In this document: positions 7,749 to 16,084 of the stretch, piece by piece
How positions within the stretch are numbered: position 1 is the first letter of the stretch
How the letters are laid out: each line of letters starts with the position of its first letter
Position numbers and translations under genes: made by a program
Assembly: GCF_003814705.1 (NCBI RefSeq)
Contig: NZ_RKRA01000001.1
Span: forward strand, 620,001-684,000
Reading direction: 5' to 3'
DNA length: 64,000 nt
Source of the DNA: Georgenia muralis
Lineage (GTDB): Bacteria > Actinomycetota > Actinomycetes > Actinomycetales > Actinomycetaceae
The notes under the pieces: model-generated
The model's input: the letters and a program-made list of their open reading frames with translations, nothing else
Told to the model about the DNA's origin: nothing
The model's database searches: none

Positions 7749-9038
7749 ATGTCGCGCACGAACCGTCCGCTCGGCCCGGCGATCCTGCTCGCCGGCATCG
7801 TGCTCGTCGCCGTCAACATGCGACCGGTCATCACCGCCGTCGGACCGGTGCTCCCGCAGGTCGGCGAGGACGTCGGCCTCGGCGCTGCCGCGCTCGGGAC
7901 GCTCGGTGCCGTGCCGGTCCTCGCCTTCGCCGTCGTCTCCCCGCTGGTGCACCCGCTCCTCCGGCGCTTCGGCCTGGAGCGCACCGTCCTCGCGGCGCTG
8001 CTCGTGCTCGGCCTGGGCACCGTGCTGCGCTCCCTGCCCGGTCCGGCCGCGAACCTGTGGGTGGGCACGGCGGTCATCGGGGCCACGGTCGCCGTGGGCA
8101 ACGTCGCCCTCCCCGTCGCGGTGAAACGGGACTTCCCGCTCCAGGTGCCGCGCACGACCGGGACCTACGTGGCCACCCAGACGGTCTTCGCCGCCCTCGC
8201 CTCCGGGCTGGCGGTCCCGCTCGCCGGTCTGGGCACGTGGCGGCTGTCGTTGGGCATCTGGGTCGTGGCGATCACCGCCGCGGTGGCGCTCTGGCTCCCG
8301 CGGCTGCGTCGGGGCACGTCCGACGCGCGGACCGACGCCGCCCGGGAGGACGGCCGTGCGCCCGCCGGCTCGGCAGGCGAGCCGGCGGACGGGCCGGCGG
8401 ACGGTGCCGCACGGCGCGCAGCACCCGGCGCTGCTGGCATCGGATCGGACGTCCAGCGGCACCGTTCCGTGTGGCGGGCACCGCTCGCCTGGCAGGTCGC
8501 GGCCTACATGGGCCTGCAGTCGACGCCGTTCTACGTCCTCATCACGTGGTTGCCGAGCATCGAGCAGGACCTGGGGATCGGCGCCGCCGAGGCGGGGTGG
8601 CACCTGTTCGGCTACCTGGCGGCAGCCATCGTGGCGAACCTGCTCGCCCCGTCACTCATGCGCGTCGGCGAGGACCAGCGCTTCGCCGCCGTCGCCGTCG
8701 CCGCCCTCATGGTGGTCGCCACGCTCGGCGTGACGCTGTGGCCCGGCGGCATCGTGCTGTGGGTGGTCCTCATGGGCCTGAGCAGCGGGGCGGCGCTCGT
8801 CGTCACCTTGTCGCTGGTGGGCCTGCGCTCCTACGACCACCGCACCGCGAGCCAGCTGTCCGCGATGTCGCAGTCGCTCGGCTACGCGCTCGCCGGCTCG
8901 GCCCTCGTCCTGGCCGGGCTCCTGCGCGACGCCACCGGTCCCGGGCCCCTGCTCCTGGTGTGCCTCGCCGGGGTCGCCCTCGCCCAGCTCGCGCTCGGCG
9001 TGCTCGTGGGCCGGCACCAGGTGCTGCTCAGCGACTGA
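7749..9038 (+). CDS. MFS transporter, CynX/NimT family
   Basis: A 429-aa major facilitator with about 12 membrane helices. The N-terminal stretch NMRPVITAVGPVLP is characteristic of the CynX/NimT (cyanate/nitroimidazole) branch. The start at ATG 7749 has AGGAGAGG close upstream; open frame further upstream is only the shadow of the aldehyde dehydrogenase. A Gly/Ala/Asp-rich cytoplasmic loop (about residues 195-240) separates the two six-helix halves. The substrate is unknown; this family exports or imports small organic anions and some drugs. It stands alone between a divergent dehydrogenase gene and a co-directional secreted PhoX-like gene. Confidence 0.88.
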   Translation: MSRTNRPLGPAILLAGIVLVAVNMRPVITAVGPVLPQVGEDVGLGAAALGTLGAVPVLAFAVVSPLVHPLLRRFGLERTVLAALLVLGLGTVLRSLPGPAANLWVGTAVIGATVAVGNVALPVAVKRDFPLQVPRTTGTYVATQTVFAALASGLAVPLAGLGTWRLSLGIWVVAITAAVALWLPRLRRGTSDARTDAAREDGRAPAGSAGEPADGPADGAARRAAPGAAGIGSDVQRHRSVWRAPLAWQVAAYMGLQSTPFYVLITWLPSIEQDLGIGAAEAGWHLFGYLAAAIVANLLAPSLMRVGEDQRFAAVAVAALMVVATLGVTLWPGGIVLWVVLMGLSSGAALVVTLSLVGLRSYDHRTASQLSAMSQSLGYALAGSALVLAGLLRDATGPGPLLLVCLAGVALAQLALGVLVGRHQVLLSD

Positions 9039-9168
9039 CGCGCTCCGCCGTCCGGTGTCGCGACAACCGTTCCGGCAACGTCCACACCCCTGCCGGTACG
9101 TGTTCGCCTCCCGGCCACCTGGCCTCCCTACGTTCGGGGCACACCCACCACGACCACATGGAGATGTG

Positions 9169-10398
9169 ATGCGCAAGCAGATCCTCACCGGCGCCTTCAC
9201 CGCCGGGCTCCTCGTCACCGTCGCCGCCCAGGCCGGTGCCGCCGACGGGCCGATGGCCTTCGAGCCGGTCGACGGCTCCGCGTACGACCAGCAGAGCACC
9301 GACTGGGACGTGCCGCTGGTCGCGCCCGAGGGCTTCACCCAGGAGCTCGTCGCCGACGAGACCGTCCTGGACATCTACGACGGCGGCACCGACGACCTGA
9401 CCGACATGAACACCGTGAACGAGACCGGCCCGCAGGCCGGCCGCTACCTCATCCGCACCCACGAGGTCGGCTCGAACGGCGCGGTGTCGGTCGTCGACCT
9501 CACCACCGGGGAGGTCCGCGTCGTCGCGCAGGACGCCGGCTTCCGCCGCCTCGACGGGATCGAGTGGACCCCGTGGGGCACGGTGCTCTTCGCCGAGGAG
9601 ACCGCGGGCGGCCGCCTCTTCGAGGGCACCTTCGACGCGAAGGACCCCTTCGGTGAGATGGAGTGGGTCGAGCGTCCCGAGGTCGGCATCCTCCGCCACG
9701 AGGGCATCGGCGCGAGCAACGACGCCGTGTTCGTCATCGACGAGCTCAACGGCGGCTCCATCTACAAGTTCGAGCCCACCGTGCGCGGCGACCTCGCCGA
9801 CGGCCGGCTCTACGCCCTCAAGCTCACCGGTCTCGACGACGCCGACCAGGTGTGGGGCCAGGACACCTACGAGGAGAAGGTGGGCGCCTTCGAGTGGGTC
9901 GCGCTCGACATGGAGCAGGTCGTCGTCGACACCGACGCCGCGGCGGACGCGGTCAGCGCCACGGAGTTCGGGCGCCCCGAGGACGTCGAGCTCATCGGCC
10001 AGACCCTCTACGTCGCGAACACGTCCGAGGACCGGGTCGTCGCGATCGACCTCAACGAGGAGGTCCTGACCTCCTTCGTCCACGCCGGGGACAACGTCCC
10101 CGTGGAGAACCGCTCCGCGGCCGTGACCGGCTTCAACGGTCCGGACAACCTCGCCAAGGGCCCCGACGGCCGCCTCTGGGTGGTCGAGGACAACGTCCCG
10201 TCGGACATCTGGGTCGCGGGCAAGGACGCCGATCAGGACGGCGCCGCCGACTCGGTCGAGCTGTTCGCCTCGCTCAAGGACCCCGGCGCCGAGATCTCCG
10301 GCATCTACTTCGGCAAGGACCCCAGGACACTCTTCTCCAACATCCAGCACCCCGCCAAGGCCCTGGCCGACGGCACGTGGGCGATCACGGCCCGCTGA
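9169..10398 (+). CDS. Secreted PhoX-like (DUF839) protein
   Basis: A 409-aa exported protein. Residues 1-24 form a signal peptide ending near AGAADGP. The rest resembles the PhoX/DUF839 beta-propeller family of Ca2+-dependent phosphatases: RRLDGIEWTPWGTVLFAEE, NDAVFVIDELNGGSIYKF, and GFNGPDNLAKGPDGRLWVVED are typical blade sequences. Start ATG 9169 follows GGAGATGTG. It would act outside the cell or at the envelope, releasing phosphate from organic esters if catalytically intact. A weak PHO-box-like half-site lies about 50 bp upstream. A terminator-like hairpin and tandem repeats follow the stop. Enzyme activity is inferred from the family. Confidence 0.8.
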   Translation: MRKQILTGAFTAGLLVTVAAQAGAADGPMAFEPVDGSAYDQQSTDWDVPLVAPEGFTQELVADETVLDIYDGGTDDLTDMNTVNETGPQAGRYLIRTHEVGSNGAVSVVDLTTGEVRVVAQDAGFRRLDGIEWTPWGTVLFAEETAGGRLFEGTFDAKDPFGEMEWVERPEVGILRHEGIGASNDAVFVIDELNGGSIYKFEPTVRGDLADGRLYALKLTGLDDADQVWGQDTYEEKVGAFEWVALDMEQVVVDTDAAADAVSATEFGRPEDVELIGQTLYVANTSEDRVVAIDLNEEVLTSFVHAGDNVPVENRSAAVTGFNGPDNLAKGPDGRLWVVEDNVPSDIWVAGKDADQDGAADSVELFASLKDPGAEISGIYFGKDPRTLFSNIQHPAKALADGTWAITAR

Positions 10399-10400
10399 GC

Positions 10401-10439
10401 ACGACCGCACTGCCGGGTGCACGACCGCACTGCCGGGTG
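10401..10439. repeat. 20-bp direct duplication after the PhoX-like gene
   Basis: The 19-bp sequence ACGACCGCACTGCCGGGTG occurs at 10401 and again at 10421, starting 2 bp after the stop codon. Confidence 0.85.
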
Positions 10440-10462
10440 GTGGAGCCTCGGCTCCACCACCC
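10435..10462 (+). terminator. Terminator-like hairpin downstream of the PhoX-like gene
   Basis: GGGTGGTGGAGCC (10435-10447) is perfectly complementary to GGCTCCACCACCC (10450-10462). The tight loop implies opening of the inner pairs. It lies between convergent genes and could serve both. Confidence 0.65.
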
Positions 10463-10496
10463 CACCCGCGTCACAGCCGGCTGACAGCACACGCGC

Positions 10497-10547
10497 CCGA
10501 CAAGCACAGGCACCCGACAAGCACAGGCACCCGACAAGCACAGCCGG
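10497..10547. repeat. 17-bp tandem repeat, about 3 copies
   Basis: CGACAAGCACAGGCAC recurs with 17-bp period at 10498 and 10515, with a diverging third copy at 10532. It lies in the intergenic region between the PhoX-like gene and the ABC ATPase. Confidence 0.8.
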
Positions 10548-10604
10548 CCGGCTGCACAGCCCCCGACAGGCCGGCGACCACCCCCACCGAGGGACCGCCG
10601 CGCC

Positions 10605-11651
10605 TCAGGACCCCGCGAAGAACGACACCGGGCCCGCCACGACGAGGCCGACCTCCTCCTCGGACGGCAGCGGCCCCTGCGTGCGGCACAGCACCGGGAC
10701 GTCCGCGCCGTCGGCGCCGCACACGCTCAGCCGCACCGACGCGTCGTGACCGTAGAAGGTCGTCCCGAGCACCTTGGCGGTCACTCCCCCGCGACCCGAG
10801 CGCACGATGTGCACCTGCTCGGGCCGCACCGCCACCAGCCCGTGGCCGTCGCTGACCTGGTCGCCGCGCAGCAGCGGCAGCCGCCCGAGCGCGGTCGTCG
10901 CGACCCCGCCGGCGACGTCGGCCGGCAGGATCACGGCCTCACCGACGAACGTGGCGACGTCGAGGTCGGCCGGGGCGCGGTAGAGCTGCTCGGGCGCCGC
11001 GGCCTGGACCACCTGGCCCGCCCGGACGACGGCGACGACGTCGGCGATGCTCAGCGCCTCCTCCTGGTCGTGGGTGACCAGGACGCCGGTGGCACCGGAG
11101 CTGTGCAGCGCGTCGCGCACGTCCTCGCGCACGGACGCGCGCAGTCCGGCGTCGAGCGCCGAGAACGGCTCGTCGAGCAGGACGACGTCGGGGTCCGGCG
11201 CCAGCGCCCGGGCGAGCGCCACCCGTTGCTGCTGCCCGCCGGAGAGCTCGGCGGGCATGCGGGAGCCGAGGTCCGCCAGCCCCACCAGCGCGAGCAGCTC
11301 GCGCACCCGCTCCCGCCGGCGTGCGCCCTGACGGCGCGGCATGCCGAACGCGACGTTCGCCGCGACCGTGAGGTGCGGGAAGAGCGCACCCTCCTGGGGG
11401 ACGACGGCGACCCGCCGGCGCTCGGGCGGCAGGCCCTGACGTCCGGTGGCGACGACCCTGTTGCCGATCCGGACCTGACCGGCGTCGGCGTCCTCGAATC
11501 CCGCGATGATGCGCAGGAGGGTCGTCTTGCCGCACCCCGAGGGCCCCAGGACCGCGGCGAGCGCCCCGGAGGGGACGTCGAGGTCGATCCCGCGCAGGAC
11601 CTCGGTGCTCCCGAAGGACTTGCGCAGCCCCGTGATCTGGAGTCGCTTCAC
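10605..11651 (-). CDS. Fe3+ ABC transporter ATP-binding protein (FbpC-like)
   Basis: A 348-aa cytoplasmic ATPase powering the ferric-iron importer encoded just upstream. Landmarks are Walker A GPSGCGKTT (about 38-46), the Q-loop in VVPQEGALFPHLTV, the signature LSGGQQQR, Walker B VVLLDEPFSALD and the switch His in VTHDQEEAL. The C-terminal 110 residues form the TOBE-type regulatory domain seen in FbpC/PotA-like proteins. The start is GTG at 11651, overlapping the permease TGA by 4 nt (GTGA), so translation is coupled. The whole operon lies behind an iron box, fitting control by an IdeR/DtxR-type regulator. Confidence 0.9.
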   Translation of the reverse strand: MKRLQITGLRKSFGSTEVLRGIDLDVPSGALAAVLGPSGCGKTTLLRIIAGFEDADAGQVRIGNRVVATGRQGLPPERRRVAVVPQEGALFPHLTVAANVAFGMPRRQGARRRERVRELLALVGLADLGSRMPAELSGGQQQRVALARALAPDPDVVLLDEPFSALDAGLRASVREDVRDALHSSGATGVLVTHDQEEALSIADVVAVVRAGQVVQAAAPEQLYRAPADLDVATFVGEAVILPADVAGGVATTALGRLPLLRGDQVSDGHGLVAVRPEQVHIVRSGRGGVTAKVLGTTFYGHDASVRLSVCGADGADVPVLCRTQGPLPSEEEVGLVVAGPVSFFAGS

Positions 11652-13249
11652 GTCTCCCCTCCCGTCTCCTCCACCACCCGCGTGGCGGCGTCGTCCGACA
11701 CCAGTGAAGCCTGTACACGCGAGAGAACAAAGGTGGGCACCGCCGCGAGCAGCACCAGCGCGACCGCGTAGGGCGCGGCGGCCGCGTACGCGCCGACGCC
11801 CGTCTCGGTCCACAGCCGGGTGGCGAGGGTGTCCATGCCCGTGGGCCGCAGGAGCAGCGTGGCCGGCAGCTCCTTCATCACCGTGAGCATCACCAGGGCG
11901 AACCCGGCCGCGATGCCGGGGCCGGCGAGCGGCAGGGTGACGTCGCGCAGGACCCCCAGCGGGCTGCGGCCGAGCGACCGGGCGATCTCCCCCATGCTGC
12001 GCGGGCTCTGGGCGACGGCGGCGCGCACCGACCCGATCGCCGCCGGCATGAACAGCACCGTGTAGGCCAGCACGAGGAGCGGGGTGCGCTGGTAGATCGG
12101 CTGGGCGTAGCGGGCGCCGAAGAAGACGAGCGCGAGGGCGACGACGATCCCCGGCAGGGCGTGGCCGGCGTAGGTGGCGTGCTCGATGAACCGGCCGCCG
12201 CCGCGGGGGAACCGGGCGGCGATGATGCCCACCGGCACGGCGAGCGCCGTCGCGGCCAGGGCGCCGAGCAGCGCCACCCACAGCGTGGACACGCCCGCGG
12301 GGAGGAGCCGCTCCCACTCCACGCCGGCGGAGCTGCCGCGGCTGACCCAGTAGCCGAGCACCGCCGCGGGGTAGCCCAGCGCGACGGCCGCGACCCCGCC
12401 GGTGACGAGCAGGGCGAGGGGCTTGCCCCGCCCGAGCCGGACCGTGCGCAGGGCACGGGCGCTGCCGCCGCCCACCCGGGCGTGCTCGGCCCGGCCCCGG
12501 CTGCGTGACTCCGCGACGGTGATCGCCACGGTCACCGCCACGAGGACGAGGGAGAGCACGGCCGCCGGGGTCCGGTCGAAGGATGCCTGGTAGGAGGTGT
12601 GGATGACCCGGGTGAAGACGTCGTAGCGCAGGAGGGACGGGGTGCCGAAGTCGCTGAGCGCGTACAGCGCGACCAGCAGGGCCCCGGCCGCGACGGCGGG
12701 GCGCACCTGCCGCGCGGTGACGGTGAGATGGGTCTGCCACGGGCCGCGTCCGAGGGAGCGGGAGACCTCCTCCAGCGCCGGGTCCACCCGCCGCAGGGCC
12801 GCCGCGACGGGCAGGAAGACGTACGGGTAGGTGCTCATGGTCAGCACCAGCCAGGTGCCCAGGAAGCCCGAGACCTCCGGGACCACCGAGACCCAGGCGT
12901 AGGCGGCCACGAAGCTCGGCACCGCCAGCGGCAGGGCCGCGACCACGCTCCACGCGCCGCGGCCGGGCAGGTCGGTGCGGGTGGTCAGCCAGGCGAGGGC
13001 GACGCCGACGGTGACGGCGGCCGCCGTCACCGCCGCGGCCAGGCCGAGGCTGCGCAGCACCAGCCAGAGCGTCCGGTCCCGCCACAGGGTGTCCCAGATG
13101 GCGGGTCCGCCCGCCTCCGCCGTCCGCAGGAGCAGGTAGCCGATGGGGAGCAGCGCGACCGCGGCGGCCACGGCGGCAGGGACGAGGAGCACCGCCGGCG
13201 CGCGACGGCCGGCGGTGGTCCTCGTGCGTCGTACCGGCGCTGCGGTCAT
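11648..13249 (-). CDS. Fe3+ ABC transporter permease (FbpB-like, duplicated permease)
   Basis: A 533-aa integral membrane protein with about 12 helices made of two fused binding-protein-dependent permease halves, the usual architecture of FbpB/SfuB iron permeases. Each half carries an EAA-type loop for the ATPase: EEVSRSLGRGPWQTH in the first and GEIARSLGRSPLGVLRDV in the second. ATG 13249 starts 2 nt after the stop of the binding-protein gene, and its own stop overlaps the ATPase start, so all three genes are one operon. It moves Fe3+ delivered by the lipoprotein across the membrane. Confidence 0.9.
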   Translation of the reverse strand: MTAAPVRRTRTTAGRRAPAVLLVPAAVAAAVALLPIGYLLLRTAEAGGPAIWDTLWRDRTLWLVLRSLGLAAAVTAAAVTVGVALAWLTTRTDLPGRGAWSVVAALPLAVPSFVAAYAWVSVVPEVSGFLGTWLVLTMSTYPYVFLPVAAALRRVDPALEEVSRSLGRGPWQTHLTVTARQVRPAVAAGALLVALYALSDFGTPSLLRYDVFTRVIHTSYQASFDRTPAAVLSLVLVAVTVAITVAESRSRGRAEHARVGGGSARALRTVRLGRGKPLALLVTGGVAAVALGYPAAVLGYWVSRGSSAGVEWERLLPAGVSTLWVALLGALAATALAVPVGIIAARFPRGGGRFIEHATYAGHALPGIVVALALVFFGARYAQPIYQRTPLLVLAYTVLFMPAAIGSVRAAVAQSPRSMGEIARSLGRSPLGVLRDVTLPLAGPGIAAGFALVMLTVMKELPATLLLRPTGMDTLATRLWTETGVGAYAAAAPYAVALVLLAAVPTFVLSRVQASLVSDDAATRVVEETGGET

Positions 13250-13251
13250 GC

Positions 13252-14316
13252 TCAGGTCAGCCCGACCTCGTCCAGCAGCGCCAGGGTCTCCTCGAGGGAG
13301 TCCAGCTCGTTGAGGTCGATGTTCAGGCCTTCCCCGAGCGGGGCGAGGTCGTGCTCGGTGGAGGTGACGCCCTCGACCACCGGGTACTCGGCGGTCTCGT
13401 CGGCGAAGTACTGCTGCGCCTCCTCGGACAGGAGGTACTCCACGGCCGCGATGGCCGCGTCCTCGGCGTCGGAGCCGTTCAGCACGCCGACGCCCGCGAC
13501 GTTGACGAGTGCACCCGGGTCGTCGCTGTCGAGGAAGCGGATCTCGGCCTCGACGGCGTCGGCCCCCTCCTCGGCGATGCGCTCGTACCAGTAGTAGTGG
13601 TTGATCAGACCCACGGAGACCTGACCGCCGTTGACGGCGTCGAGGACGGCGTTGTTGTTCTCGTAGGCCTGGGGCTCGAGGGCGGCGAAGTCCTCGAGCC
13701 ACTGGCGGGCACCGTCCTCACCACGGTCGACCCGCAGGGCGGTGACGAAGCTGTGGAAGGAGGCGTTCGTGGGCGCGAAGCCGATCTTGCCGCGGTAGGC
13801 CTCGTCGAGGATCTCGTCGATGCCGGTCATCTCCGCGACCTCGGGTGCCTGCTCCGGGTCGTAGGCCAGCACCCGCGCCCGGGCGGAGGTGGCGACCCAG
13901 CGGCCCTCGGCGTCCCGGTAGCCCTCGTCCACCAGGTTCAGGACGTCGTCGGGCAGCGCGGTGAGCATGTCGGCGCCCGCCAGGGCGCCGAGCGCGCCGG
14001 CGTCCTGGGAGAAGAACAGGTCGGCCTGGGTGCCGTCGCCCTCCTCCAGCAGCTGGGCGGCAAGCTCGCTCGAGCCGGCGTAACGAACCTCCACCTCGGT
14101 GCCGACGGCGGCCTCGAGGTCCTCGAGGATCGGGCCGACGAGGTTCTCGTTGCGGCCGGAGTAGATGGTGAGGGTGGTGTCGTCGACCGCGGCAGTGGCG
14201 GCGTCAGTGGCGTCACCGGCCTGCTCGGCGGGCTCCTCGGTGCTGCACGCGGCCAGGCTCAGCGCGGTGGCGAGGCCGGCGGCGACCGCGGCGGCGCGGC
14301 GGTTCGTGAGGGACAT
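13252..14316 (-). CDS. Fe3+ ABC transporter substrate-binding lipoprotein (FbpA-like)
   Basis: A 354-aa extracellular solute-binding protein of the ferric-binding (FbpA/transferrin-like) group. A signal peptide ends in the lipobox LAAC (Cys at about residue 24), so it is membrane-tethered. The mature N-terminus LTIYSGRNENLVGPILEDLE and the paired tyrosines in LINHYYWYERIAEE, which supply iron ligands in this family, support Fe3+ binding. First gene of the operon with permease and ATPase. A DtxR/IdeR-type iron box lies 63 bp upstream of the ATG, so expression is expected under iron limitation. Confidence 0.9.
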   Translation of the reverse strand: MSLTNRRAAAVAAGLATALSLAACSTEEPAEQAGDATDAATAAVDDTTLTIYSGRNENLVGPILEDLEAAVGTEVEVRYAGSSELAAQLLEEGDGTQADLFFSQDAGALGALAGADMLTALPDDVLNLVDEGYRDAEGRWVATSARARVLAYDPEQAPEVAEMTGIDEILDEAYRGKIGFAPTNASFHSFVTALRVDRGEDGARQWLEDFAALEPQAYENNNAVLDAVNGGQVSVGLINHYYWYERIAEEGADAVEAEIRFLDSDDPGALVNVAGVGVLNGSDAEDAAIAAVEYLLSEEAQQYFADETAEYPVVEGVTSTEHDLAPLGEGLNIDLNELDSLEETLALLDEVGLT

Positions 14317-14378
14317 GGGTTCTCCCGGTCGTGGGGGCGGACGGCCCTGGGGCGTCCGCGTCGTCGGAGGGAGCGTAA

Positions 14379-14397
14379 TTAGGTAAGCCTCCCCTTA
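14379..14397 (-). promoter_or_regulatory. Iron box (IdeR/DtxR operator) of the Fe3+ importer operon
   Basis: On the minus strand the 19 bp TAAGGGGAGGCTTACCTAA match the DtxR/IdeR consensus TTAGGTTAGGCTAACCTAA at 15 of 19 positions. It lies 63 bp upstream of the binding-protein ATG, the expected place for an iron-responsive operator overlapping a promoter. Confidence 0.75.
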
Positions 14398-14536
14398 GCA
14401 AATTCCGAGGGCGGCGCGACGGTCCTCTCGGCGGCCCCGACGTCACGACCGTCCCAGCTCCGCCCGCATCACGACCGCTCCCGGTCCCTCACGATCGCCC
14501 CACCGAGCCCCCCCTACGGTCGGGCCCAGGTACGAC

Positions 14537-14563
14537 AAAGGCCGAACCCTCGTGGGTCCGGCC
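14537..14563 (-). terminator. Rho-independent terminator after tRNA-Ala
   Basis: Stem 14540-14549 pairs with 14554-14563 (one A-C mismatch, 4-nt loop). On the minus strand it is followed by TTTGT, and it lies 26 nt beyond the tRNA 3' end. Confidence 0.75.
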
Positions 14564-14588
14564 CGTCGGGTGCCCTGCGGCACGTCGG

Positions 14589-14661
14589 TGGAGCTAGGGG
14601 GATTCGAACCCCCGACCTTCTCATTGCGAACGAGACGCGCTACCAACTGCGCCATAGCCCC
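14589..14661 (-). tRNA. tRNA-Ala (anticodon CGC)
   Basis: A 73-nt cloverleaf on the minus strand. The acceptor 5' strand GGGGCTA pairs with TAGCTCC (one G-T pair). The D arm contains AGTTGGTA. The anticodon stem TCTCG/TGAGA encloses loop TTCGCAA with anticodon CGC, reading GCG (Ala). The T arm is GGGGG TTCGAAT CCCCC. The 3' CCA is not encoded (discriminator A is followed by CCG), as is common in actinobacteria. A terminator follows. Confidence 0.97.
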
Positions 14662-14731
14662 ATGCTGTTGCGTGCTCTCGCGAGCAGGGACAACTCTAGC
14701 AAGACGCCCCGGTCCCGCGAAATCGGCCTCG

Positions 14732-15916
14732 TCACTCGCCGGCGGCCCGGCGGCGCGCGAGGACGGCGTCGAGGTCGAGCGCCGCCGGGCTCGCTGCCAC
14801 GACGGGTGCAGCCGGCTGCGCCGAGGCAGCCGGAGTCTGCGCGGGCTGCTCCGGCGCGGCGTAGGGCGCCACGTCACGCCGCGGCGCCGAGGGCTTGAGC
14901 GTGTAGCTCGGGGCCGGCAGCGGCACGGGAGTCCAGGACTCGCCGAACCCGTCGCCGGCGCGCTCCTGCCCATCGAGGCGCTCGTCGACGTCGGGACCCG
15001 CTTCCGTGTCGGCCTCGACCGCGACGTCGGGGCCGGCCGCGGGACCGTCCGCCGTGTGCTCCGCCTGGTCGACACTGACCGAGGTAGCCCCGTCGACGAC
15101 GGTTGCGACGTTCGCGACGGTTGCCGCGTCGGCCGGGACACCGGTGCCGTCGGTCCCCGCACCAGCCTCGACGACGTCGACGACGTCCTCGGCCCGGCGG
15201 GGCGCCGACCCGGCGCGGGTGACGGTTGCCGCGTCGGCCGTCCGCGCAGCAGTGCGCGACCCGTCCTGGACGTCGTGGCGCACACCGCTGCGTGCACCGG
15301 CGTGCCCCGAGCGGACCGCGGGCTGGCCCGACCGGCGCGGCAGCGCCCGCAGCCGGGCCTCGAGGCGGGCCATCTCGGCGCGGTCGCGCTTGTCGTGAGC
15401 GGCGGCCTTGACGGCGGTGCGGCGCCCGAGGACGAGCACCGTGGCGAGCAGCGCCGCGGGCACGGCGCCGAGCACCCAGCTGGTGCTCGCGAGGGCGAAC
15501 CCTGCCCAGCCGGCCGCCGTCGCGACGAGCAGGACGAACGTGAGCGCCAGACGTCGCCGCGCGGCGGCCGCACGGCGGGCGACGCGGGCCGCCCGGGCCG
15601 CTCGGGCCGACGCGAGGGCGCGCGCGTCGTCGGTGCGCTCGGAACGGGCTCCTGGCCTGTTCATGGGGGCCTCCGGTCGGCGGGTCGGGTCGTGCAGGAA
15701 GGGCCGGGCGGCCGGCCGGAAGTGCTGTCCGGCCTCACCTGGCCGGTTGACGGTGACCGGCCGGCTCGCGCCGGTGGCCAGGATCCGCAGATCGCCGGAG
15801 AACCGGTCCTCCACGCGGCAGTCGAGCGCGAGCTGCCTGCTGCGCACCAGGTGCGGGAGCAGGAAGCCCAGAAGGATCAGGGTCAGTCCGATGACCACGA
15901 ATCCCTGGAGCTCCAC
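14732..15916 (-). CDS. Actinobacterial membrane protein, SepX/GlpR-like (cell division)
   Basis: A 394-aa membrane protein. An N-terminal helix (about 5-25) is followed by a cytoplasmic stretch, a highly basic Ala/Arg-rich segment (about 95-120), two more hydrophobic helices (about 120-165) and a long acidic/Ala/Pro-rich disordered tail with a conserved-looking end (LDLDAVLARRRAAGE). It is placed last in a galU, moeA-like, rimJ-like order that matches M. tuberculosis Rv0993-Rv0996. There and in Corynebacterium and Streptomyces the corresponding membrane gene is known as GlpR or SepX, a divisome component. Start is GTG 15916 without a strong ribosome site. Assignment rests on synteny and topology. 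Confidence 0.6.
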   Translation of the reverse strand: MELQGFVVIGLTLILLGFLLPHLVRSRQLALDCRVEDRFSGDLRILATGASRPVTVNRPGEAGQHFRPAARPFLHDPTRRPEAPMNRPGARSERTDDARALASARAARAARVARRAAAARRRLALTFVLLVATAAGWAGFALASTSWVLGAVPAALLATVLVLGRRTAVKAAAHDKRDRAEMARLEARLRALPRRSGQPAVRSGHAGARSGVRHDVQDGSRTAARTADAATVTRAGSAPRRAEDVVDVVEAGAGTDGTGVPADAATVANVATVVDGATSVSVDQAEHTADGPAAGPDVAVEADTEAGPDVDERLDGQERAGDGFGESWTPVPLPAPSYTLKPSAPRRDVAPYAAPEQPAQTPAASAQPAAPVVAASPAALDLDAVLARRRAAGE

Positions 15917-16024
15917 GGCTCAACGCTAGGTGCGCCGGGTCGTACGGAGCCTCAGCGGCCTCGGCGTGTCTGCCGCGCGTCTTCGCTGGTGGCACCGACA
16001 CCGCCCGCGCCCGTCAGCGCCCGT

Positions 16025-16084
16025 GCCCGTCAGCGCACCGCCCCGCCCGCCCGCGCCCGTCAGCGCACCGCCCCGCCCGCCTCC
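16025..16084. repeat. 30-bp tandem duplication spanning the GNAT stop codon
   Basis: The unit beginning GCCCGTCAGCGCACCG occurs at 16025 and 16055, the second copy containing the minus-strand stop codon (16060-16062) of the acetyltransferase gene. A further partial copy starts at 16009. Confidence 0.85.

Noticed and set aside
14586-14588. Encoded CCA tail on tRNA-Ala
   Set aside because: The bases after the discriminator read CCG, so CCA is added enzymatically.
14443-15573. 376-codon minus-strand frame over the tRNA and the SepX-like gene
   Set aside because: It runs through the tRNA gene and terminator and shares the region with the better-supported membrane-protein frame.
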